Shown: one piece after another, positions 23,821 to 33,318 of the stretch
Numbering within the stretch: position 1 is the first letter of the stretch
How the letters are laid out: each line of letters starts with the position of its first letter
Source: Sphingosinicella sp942492965
Lineage (GTDB): Bacteria > Pseudomonadota > Alphaproteobacteria > Sphingomonadales > Sphingomonadaceae
Length of the DNA: 64,000 nucleotides
NCBI GenBank assembly: GCA_942492965.1
Contig: OW818656.1
Span: forward strand, 1,736,001-1,800,000
Reading direction: 5' to 3'
Translations under genes and position numbers: made by a program
Notes under the pieces: model-generated
Databases searched by the model: none
Told to the model about the DNA's origin: nothing
What the model saw: only the letters and a program-made list of their open reading frames with translations

Positions 23821-24606
23821 ATGCGTCTCATCGAAAATACGGCCCGCGACACTTGCCTCACCATCCGGCTTGCAGACAGCGAGGCCGACGTGCGCGCCGC
23901 GCAGGCGCTGCGCTATCAGGTCTTCTTTCGCGATTTGGGCGCGGTGCCGAGCGGTGGGGCGGCTGGCCTAGACGTCGATCCATACGACCGGTTTTGCGAC
24001 CACCTGCTGGTGGAGGAAACCGGCACGGAGGGCGCACGCGTCGTCGGCACCTACCGGCTGCTCCGCCAGAGCGTCGCGCATCGGCACGGCGGCTTCTACA
24101 GCGCCTCCGAATACGACCTCGCCCCGCTCGAAGCGCACGCGGCGCGGCACGGCGGCGAGCTTCTGGAACTCGGCCGCTCGTGCGTCGCGCCGGAATACCG
24201 CGACACGGCGACGATCCAGCTGCTGTGGCGCGGCATCGGCGATTACCTGATGCAGCGGAGCATCGGCCACATGTTCGGCTGCGCGAGCTTCCCCGGCATC
24301 GATCCCGACGCGCACGCCACCGCGCTCGCCTACCTCTACCACAATCACCTCGCGCCGCAGGACCGGCGCGTCAGCGCCCACGCGCGGCACTTCACCGACA
24401 TGGCGCGTCTGCCCATCGGCAGCTACGATCCCAAGACAGCGTGGCGCACGCTGCCGCCGCTCATCAAGGGATACTTGCGCGTCGGCGCGATGGTGGGCAG
24501 CGGCGCCTTCATCGACCGGCAGTTCAACACGATCGACGTGTTCATGATGATGCCGGTGGACGCCATTGCGGCGCGCTATGCGAAGCGGTTCGGCGCGGCG
24601 GCTTAG
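23821..24606 (+). CDS. olsB: L-ornithine N(alpha)-acyltransferase OlsB-like
   Basis: 261-aa acyltransferase that would attach a 3-hydroxyacyl chain to the alpha-amino group of ornithine, the first step of ornithine-lipid synthesis. Family marks are ALRYQVFF near residue 40, LELGRSCVAPEYRD in the middle and FGCASFPGID, all typical of the OlsB/hemolysin-like GNAT group. The OlsA partner that would O-acylate the product is not adjacent. The stop codon TAG is the first triplet of a MITE-like repeat (24604-24750), so the natural C-terminus may have been changed by that insertion. A related hydroxyacyl transferase activity is the main alternative. Confidence 0.82.
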   Translation: MRLIENTARDTCLTIRLADSEADVRAAQALRYQVFFRDLGAVPSGGAAGLDVDPYDRFCDHLLVEETGTEGARVVGTYRLLRQSVAHRHGGFYSASEYDLAPLEAHAARHGGELLELGRSCVAPEYRDTATIQLLWRGIGDYLMQRSIGHMFGCASFPGIDPDAHATALAYLYHNHLAPQDRRVSAHARHFTDMARLPIGSYDPKTAWRTLPPLIKGYLRVGAMVGSGAFIDRQFNTIDVFMMMPVDAIAARYAKRFGAAA

Positions 24607-24750
24607 GGTCCATCGACATTCAGCTCTGACGGCCTGCAAATGGCGGCTTTCCGCGCTTCCGGTGCTCACGTACCTTTAGTACGCTCCGCTCCGGGTCACA
24701 GAAATCCACCATTTTCGGCACGTCATCTTCTGAATGTTGATCGACCCTAG
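24604..24750. repeat. MITE-like long imperfect inverted repeat
   Basis: A 147-bp element whose ends are inverted copies: TAGGGTCCATCGACATTCAG at 24604-24623 and CTGAATGTTGATCGACCCTA at 24730-24749, differing at 2 of 20 positions. The inner arms also pair (for example AAATGGCGGCTTT against AAATGGTGGATTT), leading to a central GTAC-CTTTA-GTAC loop, so the whole unit folds into one long hairpin. It carries no ORF. It fills the gap between convergent olsB and dnaE2 and could act as a bidirectional terminator. Similar short elements are dispersed in many alphaproteobacterial genomes; other copies would have to be searched for. Confidence 0.8.
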
Positions 24751-24753
24751 ACC

Positions 24754-27700
24754 TTAGTGGAAATCCCGCGAGCCGGGGAGGATGCGCACGTTGCGCGGAT
24801 GCCCCCGGCTGCGGATGCGCACCGGCATTGCGGCGGCTTCCGAAAGGCGGGCGAGTTCTTCGCTGCGATCGATGATCTTCGACGCCATCAGGTGGACGAC
24901 GCCCTCGCGGCTTTTCTGCACCTCGCCTTCCACCACCATCAGCCGCGCGGACATGACGGCGCGGCGGTAGGGCTCGAACAGGCGCGCCCACAGAAGCGCG
25001 TTGGTGATGCCGGTTTCATCCTCCAGCGTGATGAAGATGGCGTTGCCCTTGCCGGGACGCTGGCGGATGAGCACCACGCCTGCCGTACGCACGCGCGCGC
25101 CGTTTCGCGACGACGCGGTCTCGGCGCAGGTGAGGACGCCCTCGGCGCGGAACACATCGCGCAGGAATTGCATCGGGTGCGCCTTCAGGGAGAGGCGCGT
25201 CACCTGATAATCGGTGGCGACATGCTCGGAGAGCGGCATCGCGGGGAGTGCGGCATCGGGCTCTTCGCCAAGTTCGCGCGCACCGGCGGCGGCGAACAGG
25301 GGCAGTTCGTCCTGCGGCATCCGGCGCGCTTCCCACAGAGCGGCGCGGCGATCGATGCCGATGGAGTGGAACGCATCCGCATCGGCGAGCAGCCGCAAGG
25401 CGCGCTGCGGCAATGCGGCGCGGCGGGCGAGGCTTTCCACCGAGACGAAGACGCCACCGGCGCGCGCGGACATCATGGCGGTCGCCCAATCCTGTCGGAA
25501 GCCGTCGATCTGGCGAAGACCCAGGCGGAGCGCGAGGCTGCCGTCGGTGCGGGTTTCGAGGCTGCTATCCCAATCGCTTGCGTTGATGTCCGCAGCGCGC
25601 ACCTCGACGCCGTGCTCGCGCGCATCGCGCACGAGTTGTGCGGGCGCATAAAACCCCATCGGCTGCGAATTGAGGAGCGCGCAGGTGAATACCGCCGGGT
25701 GATGGCATTTGATCCACGCCGATACGTAGACGAGCTTCGCAAAGGACTGGGCGTGGCTTTCGGGAAAGCCGTAGCTGCCGAAGCCCTCGATCTGTTTGAA
25801 ACATCGCTCGGCGAAATCCTGCGTGTAACCGCGCGCAATCATCCCCCCGATCAGTTTGTCACCGAAATGATGGATGGTGCCGACATTGCGGAACGTCGCC
25901 ATCGCGCGGCGCAGACCGTTCGCCTCGTCAGGCGTGAAATCGGCGGCAACGATGGCAAGCTTCATCGCCTGCTCCTGAAACAGCGGCACGCCGCAGGTCT
26001 TCTCGAGGACGTCTTTCAGTTCGTTCGGATCATGCGGGGGGGCTGGAGACGGGAAGGTGACCGGCTCCTCACCGTTCCGCCGCCGCAGATAGGGATGCAC
26101 CATATCGCCTTCGATGGGGCCAGGGCGCACGATCGCGACCTGAATCACAAGGTCATAAAATCTGCGCGGTTTCAGCCGCGGCAGCATGTTGATCTGCGCC
26201 CGGCTTTCCACCTGGAACACGCCGATGCTATCGCCCTTGCACAGCATCTCGTAGGTGGCCGGATCGTCCTGCGGCACGGTCTTCAGCGCGAAATCGCCGA
26301 GGCCGTGGGCGCGCATCAGATCGAAGCTCTTGCGGATGCAGGTGAGCATCCCGAGCGCGAGCACATCGACCTTCATGAGGCCGAGCGCATCGATATCGTC
26401 CTTGTCCCATTCGATGAAGGTGCGGTTTTCCATCGCGGCGTTGTGAATCGGCACCATCTCGTCGAGGCGGCCTTCGGTGAGCACATAGCCGCCCACATGC
26501 TGCGAGAGATGGCGCGGGAATTCGAGGAGCTGGCCGACGAGATCGCGGAGCCGCGCGATCTCCGGATTGTCGCCGTCGAACCCGGCCTCTTCGTAGCGGC
26601 GATCCTCCATGCCGCCGTAGCTGCCCCAGACCGATGAGGAGAGGCGTGCCGTCACATCCTCGCTGATGCCGAGCGCCTTGCCGACCTCGCGAAGCGTGCT
26701 GCGCGCGCGGTAGTGGATGACGGTGGCGGCAATGCCCGCACGTTCGCGCCCGTAGCGTTCGTAGACGTACTGCATCACCTCCTCGCGGCGCTCGTGTTCG
26801 AAATCGACATCGATGTCGGGTGGCTCCCGGCGTTCTTCCGAAAGGAAGCGCGAGAAGAGCAGATTCTCCTTCACCGGATCGACGGCGGTGACACCGAGCA
26901 GATAGCAGACGAGCGAGTTCGCCGCCGAGCCGCGGCCCTGACAGAGAATGTCTTTCTCTCGCGCGAAACGGACAATGTCGTGAACAGTGAGGAAGTAATA
27001 GGCGTAGTTGCACTTGGCGATGAGACCGAATTCTTCGTCGAGGGTCGCCTGCATCTTCGGCGGGATGCCCGCCGGGTGTTGTTTGCGCGCTTCCGTCGTC
27101 ACCAGATGTTCGAGCCAGGCCTGCGGCGTCCAGCCTTCCGGAACGGGCTCGTGCGGGTATTCGTATTTAAGCTGTTCGAGCGAAAACTGGATGCGGTCCA
27201 GAAGGCGGACGCTCTCTGCGACTGCTTCCGGGCAATCGCGGAACAGGCGGGCCATTTCGGCGGGCGGCTTCAGGTAGCGTTCGGCGTTGGCGGCGAGGTG
27301 TCGGCCGGCGGCGTGAATGGTCGTCTTCTCGCGGATGCAGGTGAGGATGTCGTGCAGCTGTCGCTGCGCGGGCGTGGCGTAGAGCGCATCATTGGTGGCG
27401 AGGAGCGGCACCCCGGTGCGTGCCGCGAGCGCCATCAGCCGGGCGAGATGACGGCGGTCGGCGCCTGCGCGCGGCATCGCGGCGCCGAGCCAGACATTGC
27501 CGGGAGACGCCTTCGCGAGCTGGCGGAGCGCAAGCTCGTGCGCATCGTCCGCCATTGCGATGAGCAGCAGGTCCTCATGATGATCGAGGAGGTCGCGCAG
27601 CGTGAGGATGCAGTCGCCCTTCGCAGCGCGGCGATTGCCGAGCGTCAGCAGGCGGGTGAGCCGACCCCAGCCGTGACGGGTTTCGGGATAAGCGACGATG

Positions 27701-27936
27701 TCGGGTGTGCCGTCCGCGAAGACGAGGCGGGCGCCGACGGCCAGTTTGAAGGGACGCGTCTCGTCTTTCAGTGCAACCCACGCGCGGACCACACCGGCGA
27801 CGCTGTTGCGGTCGGCGATGCCGATGCCCGCGTGGCCGAGCGACAGCGCCGTAGCCACCATTTCGGCGGGGTGGGAGGCGCCGCGCAGGAAGGAGTAGTT
27901 GGTGGCGGCGACCATCTCGGCGAAGGTGGCGGTCAT
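24754..27936 (-). CDS. dnaE2: Error-prone DNA polymerase III alpha subunit DnaE2
   Basis: 1060-aa C-family polymerase for translesion synthesis. It starts with a PHP domain (NYSFLRGASHPAEM), continues with the palm/fingers containing the PDIDVDFEHERREEVM catalytic segment, a helix-hairpin-helix region and a C-terminal OB-fold. I set the start at the ATG overlapping the imuB stop (ATGA, 27936): MTATFAEMVAATNYSF aligns with the usual N-terminus, whereas the longer frame adds non-homologous residues. It is the last gene of the imuA-imuB-dnaE2 cassette, so it should be induced by DNA damage through the LexA box at 30109-30123. Confidence 0.95.
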   Translation of the reverse strand: MTATFAEMVAATNYSFLRGASHPAEMVATALSLGHAGIGIADRNSVAGVVRAWVALKDETRPFKLAVGARLVFADGTPDIVAYPETRHGWGRLTRLLTLGNRRAAKGDCILTLRDLLDHHEDLLLIAMADDAHELALRQLAKASPGNVWLGAAMPRAGADRRHLARLMALAARTGVPLLATNDALYATPAQRQLHDILTCIREKTTIHAAGRHLAANAERYLKPPAEMARLFRDCPEAVAESVRLLDRIQFSLEQLKYEYPHEPVPEGWTPQAWLEHLVTTEARKQHPAGIPPKMQATLDEEFGLIAKCNYAYYFLTVHDIVRFAREKDILCQGRGSAANSLVCYLLGVTAVDPVKENLLFSRFLSEERREPPDIDVDFEHERREEVMQYVYERYGRERAGIAATVIHYRARSTLREVGKALGISEDVTARLSSSVWGSYGGMEDRRYEEAGFDGDNPEIARLRDLVGQLLEFPRHLSQHVGGYVLTEGRLDEMVPIHNAAMENRTFIEWDKDDIDALGLMKVDVLALGMLTCIRKSFDLMRAHGLGDFALKTVPQDDPATYEMLCKGDSIGVFQVESRAQINMLPRLKPRRFYDLVIQVAIVRPGPIEGDMVHPYLRRRNGEEPVTFPSPAPPHDPNELKDVLEKTCGVPLFQEQAMKLAIVAADFTPDEANGLRRAMATFRNVGTIHHFGDKLIGGMIARGYTQDFAERCFKQIEGFGSYGFPESHAQSFAKLVYVSAWIKCHHPAVFTCALLNSQPMGFYAPAQLVRDAREHGVEVRAADINASDWDSSLETRTDGSLALRLGLRQIDGFRQDWATAMMSARAGGVFVSVESLARRAALPQRALRLLADADAFHSIGIDRRAALWEARRMPQDELPLFAAAGARELGEEPDAALPAMPLSEHVATDYQVTRLSLKAHPMQFLRDVFRAEGVLTCAETASSRNGARVRTAGVVLIRQRPGKGNAIFITLEDETGITNALLWARLFEPYRRAVMSARLMVVEGEVQKSREGVVHLMASKIIDRSEELARLSEAAAMPVRIRSRGHPRNVRILPGSRDFH

Positions 27937-29441
27937 GCGAACAGGCCGTGCAGATACCAGCGCGGGCTCGCCTCTTCGTGGCCGTAGAGGCCGTGGCGGA
28001 AGATCCAGAGGCGGCGGCCGGTTTCGTCCTCGACGCGGTAATAGTCCCGCGTGAGGCCGGGGCGGCGCCACCATTCGGCAGCGATGCGCTCCGGCCCTTC
28101 GACGCGGACGATGTCGACGAAGTGGCGGCCAAGGCGGAAGCGGCGGGGCGGGCCGTCGGGCACGTCCGCGACGACGTTCGAAAGCAGACGCGGCGGACGG
28201 AGAAGCGAAAACGGGCGCAAGGGGGGGTCATTCGGGGGCGGAACTGGCCACGAACCAGAGGGGCTTCCGGGGCGGAGCCGGACGGCGCGCTCCGGGATAT
28301 GGCTGTCGCGCGGATGAAAACGCAGCAGACGATCGGGACCGAGCCGGGCGGCGAGGCGATCGACGAGCGCATCGAGCGCGGGGCCGGGCGGCGGTGCGCG
28401 GTCGAGATCGGGCTGACCGGGGGCAAGCGGCTCGGTGACCGGCACGGCGAGACGCACGGCATCGAACCCCAAGCCGGGATCGAGCGGGTCTTCGAGGCGC
28501 GCGAGGCTGTGCGCGAACAGCGTGACGACCGGAGCGGCGTGGCGCACTGGCGCGCTGGTCTGGACGAAGACCTCCTGCTCCTTGCCGTCGCTGCGGAAAA
28601 ACACGGCCTCGAAGCTGCGCCCGCCCTCTCCGCGCGCCTCCAGCATCCGGCACGCCTCTGCGAGCAGATCAGCGAGCACGCCGAGCACATAATCGGTGCG
28701 GGCAACCGGCTCCGGGAAGCGGCGTTCGACCTCGACCGGCGGAAGCACGCGGCGCGGCGCGATGGGGCTTTCCGCCTCGCCCGTCATACGGCGCACCGCC
28801 GTTGCCGCTTCCGCCCCGAAACGCGCGGCAAGACCGGCAAGAGGCCGGCAGGCGAGATCGCCGACGGTGTAGAGCCCGGCACGGCGCAGCGCGGTTTCGC
28901 GCTCTTCGCCGAGGCGAAGCGCGGCGACGGGGAGCGTATCGAACTTGTCCGTGCCAAAATGCGCGAACGCCCGGGCCGCATCGGGCGTGTCGGCAAAGGC
29001 GGTACGCAAACTGAAACCATGCCGCCGGAGCCGCGCGCGGGCGGCGCGCACCAGCCCCTCCTCCCCGCCGAAGAGATGCGCCGCGCCCGCGATATCTAGG
29101 ATCAGCGTATCGGGCAGGTCCAGCGCCACCATAGGCGTGTAGCGGATGCAGAGATCGGCAAGCCGTTCGAGGAGGCGCCGGTCGGCCGCCGCATCATGCT
29201 CCTCCACGACAAGGCCCGCGACGCGCGCGCGGGCGTCGGCGAGCGGCAGGCCGGGGAGGAGCCCGAGCGCTTCGGCGTGACGATCGGCCGCAGCAAGCCG
29301 CAGCGCGCCCTTCACCGCCTCTGCGATGACGAGCGGGCGTTCAGGCGACCCCGTGCGCCCGGCGCGCGCCAGCCGCTCCGCCGGGAGCCACGGAAACCAG
29401 AGCACCAGGTAGCGGCGCTTCACGAAAGACACGTGCGTCAC
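27933..29441 (-). CDS. imuB: ImuB, Y-family-like polymerase component of the mutasome
   Basis: 502-aa inactive Y-family polymerase homologue that links DnaE2 to the beta clamp. The N-terminal segment RRYLVLWFPWLPAERLA is the family start, and the region ALDLPDTLILDIAGAAHLFG occupies the palm where catalytic acidic residues are partly missing, as expected for ImuB. The start is uncertain: GTG codons at 29441, 29432 and 29423 precede RRYLVLWF. All overlap the imuA 3' end by about 80-100 bp in a different frame. It ends in an ATGA overlap with dnaE2. Confidence 0.9.
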   Translation of the reverse strand: MTHVSFVKRRYLVLWFPWLPAERLARAGRTGSPERPLVIAEAVKGALRLAAADRHAEALGLLPGLPLADARARVAGLVVEEHDAAADRRLLERLADLCIRYTPMVALDLPDTLILDIAGAAHLFGGEEGLVRAARARLRRHGFSLRTAFADTPDAARAFAHFGTDKFDTLPVAALRLGEERETALRRAGLYTVGDLACRPLAGLAARFGAEAATAVRRMTGEAESPIAPRRVLPPVEVERRFPEPVARTDYVLGVLADLLAEACRMLEARGEGGRSFEAVFFRSDGKEQEVFVQTSAPVRHAAPVVTLFAHSLARLEDPLDPGLGFDAVRLAVPVTEPLAPGQPDLDRAPPPGPALDALVDRLAARLGPDRLLRFHPRDSHIPERAVRLRPGSPSGSWPVPPPNDPPLRPFSLLRPPRLLSNVVADVPDGPPRRFRLGRHFVDIVRVEGPERIAAEWWRRPGLTRDYYRVEDETGRRLWIFRHGLYGHEEASPRWYLHGLFA

Positions 29442-30105
29442 GATCCCACTCCACGCGCCAGCCGAGGCCGGAGGGCCCGGCACGGCGGCGCAGCAATTCC
29501 ACATCGAACACCGGATGGCCCGGCGCATCCGCCGCCAGCGCCCCGGATGGTGCCGCCACAACACGCCAGCGGGTTTCCGCCGCGCTCGGCGCAGGCTCGG
29601 CATCGAGCCGCAGCAGGAACAGCGGCACGCCCGATGCTTCGGCTGCGAGCGTCAGCCGGCGCGTGCCGGTGAGCCCGAACAGGCGCGTGCGACCCACGCT
29701 TTCCGCGATCACCGCGCCGAGCGCGGCAACACGCAGCGCATCCGCCGCCGCCGCAATGAGCGCCGCTTCGTCCGGCGCCTGCGCAACGATGCACGCCGCC
29801 GGATCGATACCGAGCGCAGCAAGGCCGGGCCCATACAGCGGCGCCCGCCGCGCGGCCGTATCCGTCCGCAACCAGACGACCGGCGCACCTTCCGCCGCCA
29901 AGAACGCCACCAGCGCCGCGAACCCCGCAGCCGCGCCGCTGCCGCCATCGCCAAACACCTCGTGCAGCCGCCCGCGCACCACGCCCGCCGCATCGAGGCC
30001 CGCATGTCCGGTAACGATGCCCGCACCCCGGCCGTGCACGCCGCGGCCTTCCATCTCGGCCACGATGCCGCGCAGATCGGCGAGGGAAGATGGCGAATCG
30101 GACAT
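29341..30105 (-). CDS. imuA: ImuA, RecA-like mutasome protein
   Basis: 254-aa RecA/SulA-related protein, first gene of the imuA-imuB-dnaE2 cassette. RLHEVFGDGGSGAAAGF resembles the start of the RecA-type domain, with PVVWLRTD and later strand segments; a canonical Walker A is not present, as usual for ImuA. The ATG at 30105 is only 3 bp from the LexA box (30109-30123), leaving no room for a normal ribosome-binding site, so the mRNA may be leaderless or the true start may be further in (M18). Overlaps imuB by about 100 bp. Confidence 0.85.
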   Translation of the reverse strand: MSDSPSSLADLRGIVAEMEGRGVHGRGAGIVTGHAGLDAAGVVRGRLHEVFGDGGSGAAAGFAALVAFLAAEGAPVVWLRTDTAARRAPLYGPGLAALGIDPAACIVAQAPDEAALIAAAADALRVAALGAVIAESVGRTRLFGLTGTRRLTLAAEASGVPLFLLRLDAEPAPSAAETRWRVVAAPSGALAADAPGHPVFDVELLRRRAGPSGLGWRVEWDRDARVFREAPLPGALVSVAPGGAAGARRAHGVA

Positions 30106-30108
30106 ATT

Positions 30109-30123
30109 GTTCTCTATTTGTTC
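30109..30123 (-). promoter_or_regulatory. LexA (SOS) box of the imuA-imuB-dnaE2 cassette
   Basis: GTTC-N7-GTTC (GTTCTCTATTTGTTC), the exact alphaproteobacterial LexA consensus. It is placed immediately upstream of the imuA ATG, so LexA would block transcription until DNA damage triggers its cleavage. Confidence 0.9.
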
Positions 30124-30260
30124 CAGTATCGTTTCCCCGGGACAAAAGAGTCAAGACCGAACCGGAAGCAGTTCAGCTTATCGTAAATCCCTTTTTAATC
30201 ATCGTGACTTACCGGTTTCAGGGCAACATTTCCCCTGTCAACCAAGGATACAAGAAAACG

Positions 30261-33200
30261 ATGAAACTGCTGAATTCCGTAGCCCTGTCTCGCAAAGCCG
30301 CGCTCTATTCAGGCGCTGCAATCGCCCTGCTCGCGGCATCGCCCGCACTTGCCGCATCGCTGGTGCTCACCGGCGATTACATCCAGATCGGTCTCAACGA
30401 CAACGGTACGCTCGGCTATTCCGGCAACACATCCCCCGGCATTCTCTATGACGGCACGGGCACGGGAACCTTTAATACCGCCTACGATTATCTGACGCCG
30501 GGTTCGCCGTTCGAAGGCTTCGTCGTCAGCGGCACGGGCGGTTCGGCCTTCACACTCGTCAACAACAACGCCGGCATATTCGACATCACCGGCGGTACGC
30601 TGACCGACTACAGCGGCGTCGCTTTCAACGGCGCGACGTATGAACAGCGCGCGGTATGGACGGGAACCGCCAGCGGCCTGTTCACGGTCACTCACGATTA
30701 TTATTTCGACGAGGACGAACAGCAGCTGAAGATCCGCACGACGATCACCGCGCTCAGCGACCTCACCGACATCACCTTCTCGCGCCAGCTCGATCCCGAT
30801 GCGGTCGCGGCGCCGGGCGATTCGAGCTTCACCAACAATTTCCGCGGGACCGGCTCGGTTTCCGCGAACGACCTCGTCTATGCCGAGGCGCTGGTTTCCA
30901 AGTACGTGATCGGCCTCTACACCAACAGCAGCTTCACGCACAATTCGGCCATCACCGGGTGGACGATGGATACCGCGTCCTATCTGAGCGGCACGGACGT
31001 CGGCGACGGCGACAACACCATCGGCCTCGGCTTCGACCTCGGCGACCTTTTGACCGGCGGCACGATCACATTCGATTATTCCTACATCTTCGGCACCGAC
31101 ATCAACGCCGCGATCAGCCAGAACATCACGGGCACCAGCACAACGACCGATCTCTTGAACGGCGACGTCAATCCCGTGCTCGACGGCGGCACGCTGCTGG
31201 TGGACGCGCCGGGCAGCTATGGCGTCGATCTCAGCATCACCGACAATGACGGCACCATCGACACGGACGGCAACAACGCCGCCTTCACGGGTGTCATCTC
31301 GGGCTCGGGCGGGCTCATCAAGGACGGCGCGGGCACGCTCGTGCTGACCGGGGCCAACAGCTATTCGGGCGGTACCACGATCACGGGCGGCACGCTCGTC
31401 GGCACCACGACGAGCCTTCAGGGCGACATCGTGAACAACGCCGCGCTCATCTTCGACCAGGCTGTGGACGGCACCTTCGCCGATGACATCTCGGGTTCGG
31501 GCAACCTCACCAAGGACGGCACGGGCACGCTGACGCTGACCGGCGCCAACAGCTACACCGGCGGCACCACGATCACGGGCGGCACGCTTGTTGGCAGCAC
31601 GGCAAGCCTGCAGGGCGACATCGCGAACAACGCCGCGCTCGTCTTCGATCAGGCGGCGGACGGCACGTTCGCAGGCGCCATTTCGGGAAACGGTGACCTC
31701 ACCAAATCGGGTGCGGGCTTGCTGAACCTGACGGGAACCAGCAGCTTCAGCGGCACCACGACGGTGGGCGGCGGCCGCCTAGCGGTCAACGGCTCGCTCG
31801 CCGCGTCCGACGTTGATGTGCTGAGCGGTGCAAGCATCGGCGGCAACGGCACCGTCGGCGGGCTGATCGTGCGCACCGGCGCGACCGCCGCGCCGGGCAA
31901 TTCGATCGGCGAGCTGACTTCTGCGACCTTCGTGGTGTTCGAAGCCGGCTCCACCTATGAGGTGGAAGTCGACGCTGCGGGCAATACCGATCTGATCGTG
32001 GCCACCAGCACGGCGACGATCGAGGGCGGCACCATCGCGGTGCTAGCGGAAGACGGCGACTACCTGCCGCAGACGCAGTACGAGATCGTGACGGCAGGTG
32101 CAGGCGTGACCGGCACGTTCGAGGACGTGACGAGCAACCTCGCCTTCCTGACGCCGACGCTGAGCTACGGCCCGAATGCCGTGACGCTGACGCTGACCCG
32201 CAACGACATCACCTTCGCCGGAGCGGGCACAACGCCGAACCAGATCGCCACAGGCACCGCCATCGACGGCGCGTTCAGCCCGGCAAGCGCCGTCTATGCG
32301 GCGCTCGTCGGCGCCTCTACGGCGGAAGCCGGATACGGCCTCGACGCGTTCTCGGGCGAAATCCACGCTTCGACCCTTTCGATCGCATCGGAAGGCGCGG
32401 CGCAGCTTCGCCGCTCGCTGCTCGGCCGCTCGCAGGGTGCCGCAGCCACCAGCGAAGGCCGGGGCATCGTGCTGTGGTCCGAAGCGGGCGGCAACTGGAT
32501 CGACCGCGACGGCAACGGTAATGCCGCAGACGTGAGCAGCTCCGGCTATTCGCTGCTGCTCGGCATCGAGGCCAGTGTCGGCGACAACGTGAAGATCGGC
32601 ATCGCGGGCGGCACGGCTGAAGCGGACGTGACGCTGAGCGCCCGCGGATCGAAGGCGGAGACGCAAAGCCTCTACGGCGCGGTCTACGGCAGCGCCGCCT
32701 TCGGCGCGCTGACGCTGCGCGCCGGCGCGAGCTATGCCGACCTCGACACCGACACGACGCGCAATGTCGACTTCCGCAGCTTCAGCGAAGAGCTGACGGC
32801 AAGCTATGGCGGAACGGCCGTGCAGGTGTTCGGCGAGATCGGCTACACGCTGCCACTCGGCAAGGGTTCGGTGGAGCCGTTCGCAGGGATCAATGGCCTG
32901 TGGCTGAAGGACAAGGACTTCGCTGAAGCCGGCGGCACCGCCGCGCTTGAAGGCGATGGCCGCCGCCGCAGCTACAGCTGGTCCTCACTCGGCCTGCGCG
33001 CATCGATCGGCGACGCGGGCGCACCTGTCGTCGGCCGCGTGCAGGTGGGCTGGGAACATGCTCTCGGCGACGTGGACGTGACCTCGGATCTGCAGTTCGC
33101 CGCGGGCGGCGCCGCCTTCCGCATCGAAGGCACGCCGCTTTCGAAGGACAGCGTGCAGGCCGAAGCCGGGCTCGACTGGCGCGCGACATCGCGCCTTACG

Positions 33201-33281
33201 CTCAGCACGCGCTACACCGGCAACCTTGGCGACCACGGCCAGGATCACGGTGTCCGCGCGACCGTTGCCATCAAGCTCTGA
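30261..33281 (+). CDS. Autotransporter with beta-strand repeats and C-terminal barrel
   Basis: 1006-aa type V secreted protein. A signal peptide (KAALYSGAAIALLAASPALA) should be cleaved near residue 31. The passenger includes a Gly/Thr/Asp-rich domain and three autotransporter-associated repeats starting near residues 345, 409 and 473 (SGGLIKDGAGTLVLTGANSY type), each exactly 64 codons long. The last 270 residues or so form the outer-membrane beta-barrel, ending in a membrane-insertion type strand with alternating residues and aromatic/basic positions (VRATVAIKL). The ATG is 155 bp after the imuA start, so the two divergent genes share an intergenic region. The passenger's function cannot be told from sequence; no protease triad is visible. 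Confidence 0.9.
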   Translation: MKLLNSVALSRKAALYSGAAIALLAASPALAASLVLTGDYIQIGLNDNGTLGYSGNTSPGILYDGTGTGTFNTAYDYLTPGSPFEGFVVSGTGGSAFTLVNNNAGIFDITGGTLTDYSGVAFNGATYEQRAVWTGTASGLFTVTHDYYFDEDEQQLKIRTTITALSDLTDITFSRQLDPDAVAAPGDSSFTNNFRGTGSVSANDLVYAEALVSKYVIGLYTNSSFTHNSAITGWTMDTASYLSGTDVGDGDNTIGLGFDLGDLLTGGTITFDYSYIFGTDINAAISQNITGTSTTTDLLNGDVNPVLDGGTLLVDAPGSYGVDLSITDNDGTIDTDGNNAAFTGVISGSGGLIKDGAGTLVLTGANSYSGGTTITGGTLVGTTTSLQGDIVNNAALIFDQAVDGTFADDISGSGNLTKDGTGTLTLTGANSYTGGTTITGGTLVGSTASLQGDIANNAALVFDQAADGTFAGAISGNGDLTKSGAGLLNLTGTSSFSGTTTVGGGRLAVNGSLAASDVDVLSGASIGGNGTVGGLIVRTGATAAPGNSIGELTSATFVVFEAGSTYEVEVDAAGNTDLIVATSTATIEGGTIAVLAEDGDYLPQTQYEIVTAGAGVTGTFEDVTSNLAFLTPTLSYGPNAVTLTLTRNDITFAGAGTTPNQIATGTAIDGAFSPASAVYAALVGASTAEAGYGLDAFSGEIHASTLSIASEGAAQLRRSLLGRSQGAAATSEGRGIVLWSEAGGNWIDRDGNGNAADVSSSGYSLLLGIEASVGDNVKIGIAGGTAEADVTLSARGSKAETQSLYGAVYGSAAFGALTLRAGASYADLDTDTTRNVDFRSFSEELTASYGGTAVQVFGEIGYTLPLGKGSVEPFAGINGLWLKDKDFAEAGGTAALEGDGRRRSYSWSSLGLRASIGDAGAPVVGRVQVGWEHALGDVDVTSDLQFAAGGAAFRIEGTPLSKDSVQAEAGLDWRATSRLTLSTRYTGNLGDHGQDHGVRATVAIKL
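31293..31790 (+). repeat. 192-bp tandem repeats in the autotransporter gene
   Basis: Units begin at 31293, 31485 and 31677, spaced exactly 192 bp (64 codons). The first two are nearly identical through the ACGATCACGGGCGGCACG segment; the third diverges after about 110 bp. They encode the repeated GTLTLTGANSY-like beta-helix rungs and could vary in copy number by recombination or slippage. Confidence 0.75.
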
Positions 33282-33318
33282 TGATGTGGGGAGGCCGGAC
33301 GCAAGCGCCGGCTTCCCC

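Noticed and set aside
24757..27987. Long plus-strand open frames opposite dnaE2
   Set aside because: dnaE2 is unmistakable on the minus strand; the antisense frames are open only because of GC-rich codon bias and have no motif.
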